A stretch of DNA of 64,000 bases, from the NCBI GenBank assembly GCA_934163035.1, contig CAKPJX010000004.1:1-64000 (forward strand). Reading direction: 5' to 3'. The position numbers were made by a program, and so were the translations under genes. The notes under the pieces are model-generated. The model was given only the letters and a program-made list of their open reading frames with translations. It was not told the DNA's origin and searched no databases. Origin of the DNA: an uncultured Bacilli bacterium (GTDB taxonomy: Bacteria; Bacillota_I; Bacilli_A; RF39; UBA660). Shown here piece after piece: positions 17,147 through 25,851 of this stretch. Positions within the stretch are counted from its first letter, which is position 1; every line of letters starts with the position of its first letter.

Positions 17147-19527
17147 GTAAAATAGTTATTGCATTAGGGGGAAACGCGTTAGGAAAAAAACAAGAAGAAC
17201 AACACGACTTAATTGATAAAACTGCTAAGTACTTAGTTGACATAATTGAAGCTGGTAATCAAGTTGTAATTACTCATGGAAATGGACCACAAGTAGGGAT
17301 GATATATGATTCTATGAAAGAGGAAAGTATGCCATTTGCTGAAAGCGGTGCCATGTCTCAAGGATACATTGGATATCAACTACAACAATCATTAAAAGAC
17401 GAATTAAATAAAAGACACATAAATAAAAGTGTTGTTACAGTTGTTACTCAAGTAGAAGTAGATCCAAAAGATCCAGCATTCAAAAATCCAACTAAGCCAA
17501 TTGGTGAATTCTTAACAAAAGAAGAGGCCATGAAAAAACACAAAGAAGATAATTGTGTATACATTGAAGATGCTGGTAGAGGATACCGAAAAGTAGTAGC
17601 ATCACCTAAACCTAAAAAAATTCTTGAACTTACAACAATTGAAAGATTAATGTCAGAAGGAACTATAGTTATTGCTTGCGGTGGTGGCGGTATTCCTGTT
17701 GTTATGACTAAAAAAGACGGATATGAGGGAATAGACGCTGTAATTGATAAAGATAGAACAAGTGCCTTGCTTGCTAAAGAAATAAATGCTGATGAGTTAT
17801 TAATTTTAACAGATGTAGAAAAAGTATCTTTAAATTATGGTAAGAAAAATGAAGAAAAGATTGATAAATTATCAGTATCTGATGCACGCGTAGGTATAAA
17901 AAATGAAGAATTTAAAGAAGGAAGCATGTTACCAAAAGTAGAGGCTGCTATAGAATTTGTTAAAGGAACGGATAAAAAAGCTATAATTTCTTCTTTGGAT
18001 AAAGCAAAAGAAGCTCAAGATGGAAAGACTGGTACTATTATCTATCAACAAGGAATAAAAAAAGAAGAAAAGAAAAAGAGAGCTGCTTTTTCATTAAGTG
18101 CCTTTACTATCATATTATTACTAATATTTATATTAGGTCTAGTAACTCACTTATTACCAACAGCTTCATTTATCGGAGATGATGTGGTAGATGGCAGCGG
18201 TGTTGTTGGAGCAAGCTTAGCTCAAACATTGCTAGCACCTATTCAAGGATTTGGTGATGCTATTGATATATGTGTCTTTGTCTTAATCCTTGGAGCATTC
18301 TTAAAAATTGTTAACTCAACAGAAGCAATTGAAACTGGAATTCAAGTTTTAATAAAAAAACTTCATGGACATGAACTAGTATTAATTCCCATTTTAATGA
18401 TTCTATTCTCAATCGGTGGTACAACATATGGAATGTTAGAAGAGACAGTAGGCTTTTATGCTTTACTTGCTGCCACTATGGTAGTAGCTGGAATGGATAC
18501 CGTTGTCTCTTCTGCTATTGTCCTACTTGGAGCAGGATCAGGTGTTCTAGGATCAACCGTTAACCCATTCGCTGTTGGTGTTGCAGTAGATGCTGCTAAA
18601 GCAGTATTACCAAAGGGAACAGTGATAAATCAAGGCGTAATAATTGGATTAGGAACAGTACTATGGTTAACAACCTTACTTATTTCAATTCTATTTGTAA
18701 TGGCTTATGCTAAAAAAGTAATAAAGAAAAAAGGCTCAACTATCTTAAGCCTTCAAGAACAGAAAGCTATGGAAGCAACATATGGTGAAGATATTCCAAA
18801 AGAAGAAGTAAAACTATCTGGAAAACAAAAGGTAACTTTAATTATATTTGCCTTAACTTTCATTATCATGATAGCAAGCTTCATTCCATGGGAAGATTTT
18901 GGTGTTACTTTCTTTGCTGATTCTAAAATTTTAGGTCTATCTTGGCTTGCCGGTGTTCCTATAGGACAATGGTATTTCCAAGAAGCTTCACTTTGGTTCT
19001 TATTAATGGCTATTATTATTGCTATTGTTAATAGAATGAAGGAACATGAAATAGTTGATAAGTTAGTAGATGGAGCCGATGATATGGTAGGAGTAGTATT
19101 AATAATTGCTCTTGCTAGAGGTGCATCAGTATTAATGAGTGAAACATATTTAGATAACTATCTAATTCATAATGTAGCATCATTACTACAGTCTGTACCA
19201 AAAATAATATTTGCCCCAGTAAACTATATTTTCCATGGTTTCCTATCAGTATTAGTTCCATCAAGTAGTGGACTAGTAACTCTATCATCTCCAATAATGG
19301 CTCCTCTTGCTCAAAAAGTAGGCTATAGTGTAGAAGCCACTATAATGGGTATGGTAGCAGCAAACGGTTTTGTAAATTTATTTACTCCAACTTGTGGAGC
19401 TATAATGGGTGGTCTAGCTTTAGCTAAAGTTGAATATACTACTTGGTTAAAATGGGTATTTAAAGTCCTAGCTTGTATATTCTTAGCTAATATTTTAGTA
19501 CTAACCATAGCTATGTTAATTTTATAA
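17143..19527 (+). CDS. Fused carbamate kinase and YfcC-family (arginine/ornithine antiporter-like) membrane protein
   Basis: One uninterrupted 794-residue frame. Residues 1 to about 303 are a complete carbamate kinase (carbamoyl phosphate + ADP to ATP, CO2 and NH3): IALGGNALGK, THGNGPQVG, AESGAMSQGYIGYQLQQ, ACGGGGIPV, AVIDKDRTSALLA, LTDVEKV, GSMLPKVEAA and the terminal GTIIYQQ. After a lysine-rich linker (about 305-315) comes a full YfcC/DcuC-like permease (about 318-794) with roughly ten to twelve membrane helices, including FSIGGTTYGMLEETVGFYAL, GAGSGVLGSTVNPFAVGVA and LVPSSSGLVTLSSPIMAPLAQ. In other bacteria, arcC and the arginine/ornithine exchanger are separate genes. The join (about 18046-18080) contains A-runs, so an indel in the assembly must be excluded. 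If real, the last enzyme of the pathway is tethered to the transporter. It overlaps arcB by four bases. Confidence 0.88.
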   Translation: MSKIVIALGGNALGKKQEEQHDLIDKTAKYLVDIIEAGNQVVITHGNGPQVGMIYDSMKEESMPFAESGAMSQGYIGYQLQQSLKDELNKRHINKSVVTVVTQVEVDPKDPAFKNPTKPIGEFLTKEEAMKKHKEDNCVYIEDAGRGYRKVVASPKPKKILELTTIERLMSEGTIVIACGGGGIPVVMTKKDGYEGIDAVIDKDRTSALLAKEINADELLILTDVEKVSLNYGKKNEEKIDKLSVSDARVGIKNEEFKEGSMLPKVEAAIEFVKGTDKKAIISSLDKAKEAQDGKTGTIIYQQGIKKEEKKKRAAFSLSAFTIILLLIFILGLVTHLLPTASFIGDDVVDGSGVVGASLAQTLLAPIQGFGDAIDICVFVLILGAFLKIVNSTEAIETGIQVLIKKLHGHELVLIPILMILFSIGGTTYGMLEETVGFYALLAATMVVAGMDTVVSSAIVLLGAGSGVLGSTVNPFAVGVAVDAAKAVLPKGTVINQGVIIGLGTVLWLTTLLISILFVMAYAKKVIKKKGSTILSLQEQKAMEATYGEDIPKEEVKLSGKQKVTLIIFALTFIIMIASFIPWEDFGVTFFADSKILGLSWLAGVPIGQWYFQEASLWFLLMAIIIAIVNRMKEHEIVDKLVDGADDMVGVVLIIALARGASVLMSETYLDNYLIHNVASLLQSVPKIIFAPVNYIFHGFLSVLVPSSSGLVTLSSPIMAPLAQKVGYSVEATIMGMVAANGFVNLFTPTCGAIMGGLALAKVEYTTWLKWVFKVLACIFLANILVLTIAMLIL

Positions 19528-19571
19528 GGTAAGAAGGGGATAATCCCCTCTTATCTATTGAAGGTGTTAAT

Positions 19572-21002
19572 ATGAAAAAGAAGAGAATTATAATAATTAT
19601 AACCATAATGTTATCCATCCTAATTACTGGATGTAGTGATAAAAATAAAGAACAACTTACTCTAGTAACAGAAGCTGGATTTGCTCCCTATGAATATTAT
19701 TCTAATGGTGAAATTGTTGGAGTAGATATTGATATAGCTAAAAAAATAGCTGACTATCTAGGCAAGGAATTAGTAATAAAAGATGTTGCCTTTGATTCTA
19801 TAATCAGTGAAATTAAAACATCAAAAAGTGATCTTGGTGCAGCAGGTATATCATATACTAAAGAACGTGCTAAAGAAGTAGCTTTTACTGATAATTATGC
19901 TTCATCAAAACAAGTAATTATAGTAAAAAAGAGTAGTCACATAACAAGTAGTAAAAATCTATCTGGTAAAGTAGCTGTTCAATTAGGAACAACAGCTGAT
20001 TCCTATTTAACAGAAAACTATAAAACTGCAACAGTTATTAGAGAAAAAAAGTTTTTAGCGGCTATTCAAGATCTAAAAGATGATAAAGTTAATGCTGTTG
20101 TTATGGACTATCTACCAGCTACCAAATTAATAACAGATGATATGAAAATACTAAAAGAACCTCTAGTTGTAGACAACTATGGCATGGTAGTAAGAAAAGA
20201 CAATAAAGAACTATTAGAAGCCTGTAATAATGTAATCAATAAAATGAAAAAAAGTGGTGAGATTGATGACATTATTTTAAAGCATATGGGAATAGAAAAT
20301 GAAAAAAAATCATCCCTAGGTATTATTGATAAATTCTATAGTAGTGTTATCTATGAAGGAAGATATAAATATATTATTGAAGGTCTTGTTAATACACTTT
20401 TAATAGCTCTAGGTGCTGTAGTAATAGGTGTTATTCTAGGTACTTTACTTGCTATAGTAAGAAATTATCATGATAATACTAATAAATTAAAACTCTTAAA
20501 TATTTTAGCTAAAATATATATAACAATAATAAGAGGTACTCCAAGTATTCTTCAGTTAATGATAATTTACTATGTTATATTTAAAACAACCTCTATAAAT
20601 ATTGTCTTAGTAGGTATTCTATCATTTGGTCTAAATAGTGCAGCCTATGTTGCTGAAATAATAAGAGCTGGTCTAGATTCAGTAGATAAAGGACAAAGAG
20701 AAGCCGGATATGCCCTAAGTCTAAACTATAGACAAGTAATGCAATATATTATCTTTCCTCAAGCTATAAAAAATATATTACCAGCTTTAGGTAATGAATT
20801 TATAACTTTGGTAAAGGAAACATCAGTTGGAGCCTATATAGGTATAATAGAATTAACAAAAGCTAGTGATATTATAGCTTCAAGAACATATGACTATTTC
20901 TTCCCATTAATATTAATAGCCCTTATTTATCTAATTATTACTTATGGTCTAGCTAGATTAATAAACCTAATGGAAAAGAGGTTAAATAATGTTAGAAGTT
21001 AA
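19572..21002 (+). CDS. Amino-acid ABC transporter: fused lipoprotein binding protein and permease
   Basis: 476 residues. The N-terminus is a lipoprotein signal with lipobox LITGC (C21), followed by a polar amino-acid binding domain (about 30-245: APYEYYSNGEIVGVDIDIAKKIA, DLGAAGISYTKER, VAFTDNYASSKQ, AVQLGTTADSYL, VVMDYLPA). The C-terminal permease of the His/Glu/Gln/Arg class (about 260-470) has several membrane helices and the EAA-type loop (REAGYALSLNYRQVMQYIIFPQA). Such fusions are known from GlnP-type transporters of Firmicutes. The ATPase overlaps its 3' end by 14 bases. Position straight after the arc operon suggests arginine or a related amino acid as substrate; binding residues cannot settle this by eye. 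AAGGTG precedes the ATG. Confidence 0.9.
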   Translation: MKKKRIIIIITIMLSILITGCSDKNKEQLTLVTEAGFAPYEYYSNGEIVGVDIDIAKKIADYLGKELVIKDVAFDSIISEIKTSKSDLGAAGISYTKERAKEVAFTDNYASSKQVIIVKKSSHITSSKNLSGKVAVQLGTTADSYLTENYKTATVIREKKFLAAIQDLKDDKVNAVVMDYLPATKLITDDMKILKEPLVVDNYGMVVRKDNKELLEACNNVINKMKKSGEIDDIILKHMGIENEKKSSLGIIDKFYSSVIYEGRYKYIIEGLVNTLLIALGAVVIGVILGTLLAIVRNYHDNTNKLKLLNILAKIYITIIRGTPSILQLMIIYYVIFKTTSINIVLVGILSFGLNSAAYVAEIIRAGLDSVDKGQREAGYALSLNYRQVMQYIIFPQAIKNILPALGNEFITLVKETSVGAYIGIIELTKASDIIASRTYDYFFPLILIALIYLIITYGLARLINLMEKRLNNVRS

Positions 21003-21714
21003 GAATTTAGTTAAAAATTTCAGTCGAAAAAAAGTCCTAAAAGGTATAGATTTAAAAGTAAATAAAGGAGAAATAATAGGTATCATTGGACCATCAGGGT
21101 GTGGCAAGTCTACTTTTTTAAGAACTATTAATTTTTTAGAAGTACCAACTTCAGGTACTATTACTTTTGAAAATGAAACTATAAATTTAAATAGTAATAT
21201 GACTGGTATTAGAAGAAAAATAGGTATGGTCTTTCAACAATTTAATCTCTTTGAAAATATGACTGTTTTAGAAAACATTATTTTATCTCCTGTAAAGCTT
21301 GGTCTATTAACAAGAAAAGAAGCCATAAAAGAAGCTACAAAACTTCTAAAGAAAATTGAACTAGAAGATAAAAAGAACTATTATCCAAAAGAGTTATCTG
21401 GCGGTCAAAAGCAAAGAATTGCCATTATAAGGGCTCTTATAATGAAACCAGAATTAATGTTATTTGATGAACCTACATCTGCTCTTGATCCAGAAATGAT
21501 TGGAGAAGTTACTAATTTAATGAGAGAAATTGCTAAAGATGGTATGACAATGTTAGTTGTATCACATGAGATGAATTTTATTAAAAACTTCTCTACCAGA
21601 GTTATTTTTATGGATGAAGGGAAAATAATAGAAGATAATACTCCAGAAGAAGTATTTAATAATCCACAAGATATTAGAGTTAAAAACTTCTTATCAAAAG
21701 TAAAAAATATTTAA
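20989..21714 (+). CDS. Amino-acid ABC transporter ATP-binding protein (GlnQ/ArtM type)
   Basis: 241 residues, cytoplasmic ATPase that powers the fused binding protein/permease just upstream. It has Walker A GPSGCGKST (about 34-42), the Q-loop MVFQQFNLF (about 82-90), the signature LSGGQKQR (about 136-143), Walker B LMLFDEPTSALDP and the switch histidine in VVSHEM. Length and sequence are typical of the polar amino-acid subfamily. The ATG at 20989 lies inside the permease gene (14-base overlap), so translation is coupled. A strong terminator follows. Confidence 0.95.
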   Translation: MLEVKNLVKNFSRKKVLKGIDLKVNKGEIIGIIGPSGCGKSTFLRTINFLEVPTSGTITFENETINLNSNMTGIRRKIGMVFQQFNLFENMTVLENIILSPVKLGLLTRKEAIKEATKLLKKIELEDKKNYYPKELSGGQKQRIAIIRALIMKPELMLFDEPTSALDPEMIGEVTNLMREIAKDGMTMLVVSHEMNFIKNFSTRVIFMDEGKIIEDNTPEEVFNNPQDIRVKNFLSKVKNI

Positions 21715-21753
21715 TAATACAATTGACAGTATAATGATTAAATATTTAAACAA

Positions 21754-21782
21754 AAAACGTATAACAAAAATTATACGTTTTA
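21754..21782 (+). terminator. Terminator after the amino-acid ABC transporter
   Basis: AAAACGTATAA (21754-21764) pairs perfectly with TTATACGTTTT (21771-21781) around a six-base loop. Confidence 0.8.
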
Positions 21783-21890
21783 AATTTATACTAAAATTAT
21801 TTACTAAAAATAAACTTAATTAACGTATTGTTGCAATAACTTTTAGTCTTTTTTTTATTAGTAAGCATACACCTTTATTAGAGGTGAATT

Positions 21891-23795
21891 ATGTTTTTTA
21901 AAAAAATAGATGAACGAATTAAAGTGACTTTTTTAGTAATGCTTCTTTTATTTATTTTTATAATTTTAAGAGTTTTCTACATTCAAATATTTGATTATAA
22001 GAAGTTAAATAGTTATGCATCAAATCTATGGAGTAGAGATCTACCAATAGAAGCAAATAGAGGTTTAATATTAGATAGAAATGGCATTGTTCTAGCTGAC
22101 AATTTAACAACAACTTCGCTTATCTTAATTCCTAATCAAATAAAGGATAAGGAAAAAGCAACTAAAGAACTTGCTAAAATATTAAATGTAGAAGAAAAAG
22201 AAATGAAAAAACATGTTTATAAAAAAGCATCAATAGAAAGAGTCCATCCTGAAGGAAGAAGATTATCATATAAAACAGCTGAAAAAATATCATCCCTTGA
22301 AATGGATGGAATATATTTAGTAAAAGAAGCTAAAAGGTATTATCCTTACAAAAATCTTTTATCACATACCCTAGGCTACGTTGGTATTGATAATCAAGGT
22401 CTATCAGGATTAGAGTTACAATATGATAAATATTTGACTGGAAAGAGTGGAGCCATTAAATATTTTTCTGATGCTAAAGGAAACAAACTTAATTTATCGG
22501 ATATTTATGTAGAACCACAATCAGGTATGAATATAACTCTAACTATAGATATAAATATTCAAAAATCAATAGAAAGAGAATTAGATAATATTGTAGATAT
22601 GTTTTCTCCAGATATGGCTCTAGCAATCGCTATGGATCCTAAAACAGGAGAAATTTTAGGAATGGGATCAAGACCTGGATATGATCCTAATAATTATCAA
22701 AAATTCTCTCAAGAAGTTCTAAGTAGAAACTTGCCAATCTTCTCATCATATGAACCAGGTTCAACTTTTAAAGTAGTAACAATGGCAACTGCTGTAGAAG
22801 AAAAAATTGTAGATCTAGATAAGGATCATTTCTATGATTCAGGAAGCGTAAATGTAGATGGTTCCGTTTTAAAATGTTGGAAAGCAGGAGGTCACGGAGA
22901 TCAAACCTTCCTTCAGGTTCTGCAGAACTCATGTAATCCTGGATTCGTGAAGATAGGGCAAATGCTAGGTAAAGAAAGATTATTTAGTTATATAGATAAA
23001 TTTGGTTTTGGTGAAAAAACAGGAATTGACTTAAATGGTGAAGGTCAAGGAATTATATTTCCTCTAGATAAAGTTGGTAATGTTGAACTTTCCACAACAG
23101 CCTTTGGTCAAGGAGTAAGTGTAACTCCTATACAACAAGTAACAGCCGTATCAGCAGTTGTTAATGGTGGTTACTTGTATAAACCATATATTGTAAAAAA
23201 TATCTCCGAAGGAGAAGTAAACACTATAGTTAAAGAAAATAAAAAGACTCTAGTTAGAAAAGTAATAAGCAGTGAAACATCTCAGATTATGAGAAGAGCT
23301 CTAGAAAGTGTTGTTGCTAAAGGAGGAGGAAAATCAGCCTATATTGAAGGTTATAGAATAGGTGGTAAAACCGGTACTGCTCAAAAAGTAAAAGATGGCA
23401 AATATTTAGTAGGTAATTACATAATGTCATTTATGGCTGTAGTTCCATCAAATGATCCAGAAGTAGTTTTATATCTAGCTATTGATAATCCAAAAAACAC
23501 AGCCCTTCTATCAAGTTATACTACAACACCAATTGCTAGAAGAATTCTACTTGATATAATTGAAGCCCTGGATATAGAAAAACAACCAAACGAGTTAGAA
23601 AAAGATCTAGAATGGACAGATAAAATAACATATGAAGTACCAAACGTTGTAGGGATGAGTGTAAAAGAAGCTAAAAAACTTTTATCAAACTTTACCATAG
23701 AATATACTGGTACTGGAGAAACCGTAGTATCCCAGTCCCCTGATGCTAATACAAAATTAGAAGATAGAGGTACTGTAAGACTTTTATTAGAATAA
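21891..23795 (+). CDS. Class B penicillin-binding protein with C-terminal PASTA domain (SpoVD/PBP2B-like)
   Basis: 634 residues: an N-terminal membrane helix (about 11-31), the PBP dimerisation domain (about 50-205), a transpeptidase with S291-T-F-K294, S347-C-N349 and K493-T-G495, and one PASTA repeat (about 575-634, starting YEVPNVVGMSVKEAKKLL). It cross-links peptidoglycan outside the membrane. It differs from the dcw-linked PBP at 1151 in having one PASTA and an SCN rather than SSN motif. It stands alone, with AGAGGTG before the ATG. Whether it serves division or elongation cannot be told from sequence; no rod-system genes are nearby. Confidence 0.92.
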   Translation: MFFKKIDERIKVTFLVMLLLFIFIILRVFYIQIFDYKKLNSYASNLWSRDLPIEANRGLILDRNGIVLADNLTTTSLILIPNQIKDKEKATKELAKILNVEEKEMKKHVYKKASIERVHPEGRRLSYKTAEKISSLEMDGIYLVKEAKRYYPYKNLLSHTLGYVGIDNQGLSGLELQYDKYLTGKSGAIKYFSDAKGNKLNLSDIYVEPQSGMNITLTIDINIQKSIERELDNIVDMFSPDMALAIAMDPKTGEILGMGSRPGYDPNNYQKFSQEVLSRNLPIFSSYEPGSTFKVVTMATAVEEKIVDLDKDHFYDSGSVNVDGSVLKCWKAGGHGDQTFLQVLQNSCNPGFVKIGQMLGKERLFSYIDKFGFGEKTGIDLNGEGQGIIFPLDKVGNVELSTTAFGQGVSVTPIQQVTAVSAVVNGGYLYKPYIVKNISEGEVNTIVKENKKTLVRKVISSETSQIMRRALESVVAKGGGKSAYIEGYRIGGKTGTAQKVKDGKYLVGNYIMSFMAVVPSNDPEVVLYLAIDNPKNTALLSSYTTTPIARRILLDIIEALDIEKQPNELEKDLEWTDKITYEVPNVVGMSVKEAKKLLSNFTIEYTGTGETVVSQSPDANTKLEDRGTVRLLLE

Positions 23796-23960
23796 TCAAA
23801 AAACAAATAATGTTCTAATACCTATACCGTGAAGCCAAGATAGATAAATTCAAAGGACTCATTAGCAAAAAATTAGGTACGAAACTATTGCAATTGAAAT
23901 GTTAGACTTTAATTTAAATAATAATGACAAAACAAATTAGCGATAACATTCCTCCAAGAA
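23796..23960 (+). other. Non-coding stretch with a possible coding remnant
   Basis: No gene or clear terminator seen. One frame stays open for 28 codons between stops (23819-23905) and would read YLYREAKIDKFKGLISKK at its start, with a composition like real protein, but it has no start codon or ribosome site. It might be a decayed 3' end of a lost gene. Confidence 0.35.
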
Positions 23961-23989
23961 TTGACATTTCTTTAAAATAACGCTATAAT
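23961..23989 (+). promoter_or_regulatory. Perfect consensus promoter of the ABC-F leader
   Basis: TTGACA at 23961-23966, exactly 17 bases, then TATAAT at 23984-23989. Transcription would start near 23996 and give a leader of about 185 bases before the ABC-F start codon. Confidence 0.9.
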
Positions 23990-24014
23990 TTTTTTGAAAG
24001 AAGGACGTGATAAT

Positions 24015-24074
24015 ATGTATAAACATGTTAATAATGTAATCATGTATACATTATTTATCACACCTCACATCTAA
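24015..24074 (+). CDS. Leader peptide of the ABC-F gene (19 residues)
   Basis: An ATG at 24015 sits nine bases after AAGGA (24001-24005) and opens a 19-codon frame reading MYKHVNNVIMYTLFITPHI, ended by TAA at 24072-24074. Its last six codons form the left arm of the first leader hairpin (24057-24074), so ribosome position on this frame would decide the RNA fold. A second in-frame ATG at 24042 has no ribosome site. A role as a stalling sensor for translation inhibitors is inferred from layout; the peptide itself is not one I recognise. Confidence 0.75.
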   Translation: MYKHVNNVIMYTLFITPHI

Positions 24075-24169
24075 ACTTAAAAATATTAGATGTAGGTGTG
24101 ATCTTTTAGTCGTGCCTACATCTGTATAAAAGCTATAGCTATACAGATGTATAGCTTTTATTATTTTTT
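24057..24169 (+). promoter_or_regulatory. Four-stem transcription attenuator upstream of the ABC-F gene
   Basis: Stem A: 24057-24074 with 24086-24102 (17 bp, one bulged C). Stem B: AGATGTAGG 24088-24096 with CCTACATCT 24115-24123 (9 bp). Stem C: TACATCTGTATA 24117-24128 with 24140-24151 (12 bp). Stem D: AAAAGCTATA 24128-24137 with TATAGCTTTT 24150-24159 (10 bp), followed by a T-rich tail to 24169, i.e. an intrinsic terminator. A excludes B, B excludes C and C excludes D. A ribosome finishing the leader peptide would cover A's left arm, so B and then the terminator D form; a ribosome stalled early lets A and C form and transcription continue. The ribosome binding site AAGGAG (24170-24175) follows at once. 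Confidence 0.85.
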
Positions 24170-24181
24170 AAGGAGAATTTT

Positions 24182-25765
24182 ATGATAGAAATAGGAATAA
24201 ATAAATTAACCAAAAGTTTTGGTTTTGATAAAGTATTTAATAATATAAGTTTTGAAGTAAAAACAAATGAAAGGATAGCCCTAGTAGGTGAAAATGGCTC
24301 AGGAAAGTCAACAATCCTAAACATAGTATCAGGTTTAATTAATCCAGACTCTGGTACTGTATCAATAAGAAAAAATGCTAAAATAGGTTATTTAAAACAG
24401 ATAGTTGAAGATCAAGATGACAAAACAACGGTAAAAGATGTTTTATATAGTGGTATTAAAGATATAATTGCTTTAAAAAAAGAACTAGATAAATATGAAG
24501 AAAAAATAACTAATGCTAGTGTTGATAATATTGAAAAGTTAATAATAAGATATTCTAATCTTCAAACAGATTTTATCAATATGTCAGGTTATGAAATAGA
24601 TGCTAAAGTAGAAAAAGTAATAAAAGGTTTTAAGATAAATAAAGATCTCTTAAATAGAAAATTTAATACCTTATCAGGTGGAGAAAAATCTATTATAGCC
24701 TTTGCTTCTATAATTATAAGTGATGCTGATATTTTACTTTTAGATGAGCCAACTAATCATCTTGATATTGCTACCTTAGAATGGTTAGAAGAATATCTTA
24801 AAAACTATAAAGGTACTATTTTAATGGTCTCACACGACAGATATTTTCTTGATCAAACAGCCACCAAAATAATCCTTTTAGAAAATGCCAAAATTAATAT
24901 CTTTCCTGGAAATTACACTAACTTTTTATTAGAAAATGATAATCGTATTGAAAAAGAATTTAAAGATTATAAAGATCAACAAAAGCAAATTAAAGCTATG
25001 GAGAAATCTATAAAAAGATTAGTTGAATATGGTAATATAGCTAAGAATGAAATGTTTTTTAAAAGAGCTGAAAGTATTAGAAAAAGACTTAATAAATTAG
25101 AAAAACTAGAAAAGCCCAAAGAAAAAGAAAATATTCCTCTAAAGTTCACCTCAGAAAGAGGCAGTAAAATAGTTTTAAGACTAGATAATATAAATATATC
25201 TTATCCAGATAAAGTAATATTAAAAAATGCTAAAATACAAATAAATTACCAGGAAAAAGTTTGCCTAATAGGACCAAATGGTTGTGGTAAATCTAGCTTA
25301 ATAAAATATATTTTAAAAAACGCTAATCATAAGTGTGGCTATATTCTACAACACATAGAGTTTACAAATGATAATAATACAGTTCTAGAAGAAGCTAAAA
25401 ATTATTGGATAGGTGAAGAAGCAAATCTTAGAAGTGCTCTAAATAAATTTTATTTCTTTAAAGATAACATTCTAAAGAGAATAAAAAATTTATCAGGAGG
25501 AGAAAAAGTACGCTTAAAACTATTCTGTCTTATGCAAGAAAATAATGACTTTCTAATATTAGATGAACCTACTAATCATATTGATATAAAAACAAAAGAG
25601 ATATTAGAGAATGCCTTAAATGATTATAACGGAACTATATTATTTATCTCTCATGATAGATACTTTATAAATGAACTAGCAACAAAAGTTATCTACTTTG
25701 AAAATGAGTCTTTAAAAGTAACTCCAGGAAATTATGATGATTATAAAAGAGTAAGAACAAAATAA
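24182..25765 (+). CDS. ABC-F family ATPase, candidate ribosome-protection (antibiotic resistance) factor
   Basis: 527 residues with two ATP-binding cassettes and no membrane segment, as in ABC-F proteins that act on the ribosomal E site. Cassette 1: Walker A GENGSGKST (36-44), LSGGE (164-168), DEPTNHLD (188-195). Cassette 2: Walker A GPNGCGKS (364-371), LSGGE (437-441), DEPTNHID (461-468). The interdomain linker (about 245-325) is a charged helical hairpin, EKEFKDYKDQQKQIKAME to KRLNKLEKLEKP, the part that reaches the peptidyl-transferase centre in resistance members. Housekeeping ABC-Fs (EttA, Uup types) and resistance types (Vml, Lsa, Msr) share this plan, so protein sequence alone does not decide. 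The attenuator leader strongly favours an inducible resistance role. Confidence 0.88.
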   Translation: MIEIGINKLTKSFGFDKVFNNISFEVKTNERIALVGENGSGKSTILNIVSGLINPDSGTVSIRKNAKIGYLKQIVEDQDDKTTVKDVLYSGIKDIIALKKELDKYEEKITNASVDNIEKLIIRYSNLQTDFINMSGYEIDAKVEKVIKGFKINKDLLNRKFNTLSGGEKSIIAFASIIISDADILLLDEPTNHLDIATLEWLEEYLKNYKGTILMVSHDRYFLDQTATKIILLENAKINIFPGNYTNFLLENDNRIEKEFKDYKDQQKQIKAMEKSIKRLVEYGNIAKNEMFFKRAESIRKRLNKLEKLEKPKEKENIPLKFTSERGSKIVLRLDNINISYPDKVILKNAKIQINYQEKVCLIGPNGCGKSSLIKYILKNANHKCGYILQHIEFTNDNNTVLEEAKNYWIGEEANLRSALNKFYFFKDNILKRIKNLSGGEKVRLKLFCLMQENNDFLILDEPTNHIDIKTKEILENALNDYNGTILFISHDRYFINELATKVIYFENESLKVTPGNYDDYKRVRTK

Positions 25766-25851
25766 TTATTAATCTATGTAAACTAAAATTAAATATAATA
25801 AAAAAATAGTAATTATAATATCTTTTATGATAAAATTATTATGGTGATAAT

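Noticed and set aside
17143..19527. Treating the carbamate kinase-antiporter gene as two genes
   Set aside because: The sequence as given has no stop or usable start with a ribosome site at the join, so it is annotated as one gene; an indel in the A-runs remains possible and is raised as a finding.
24086..24106. First leader hairpin of the ABC-F gene as a terminator
   Set aside because: It is followed by only four T and lies far from the gene start; it works better as the upstream stem of the attenuator.
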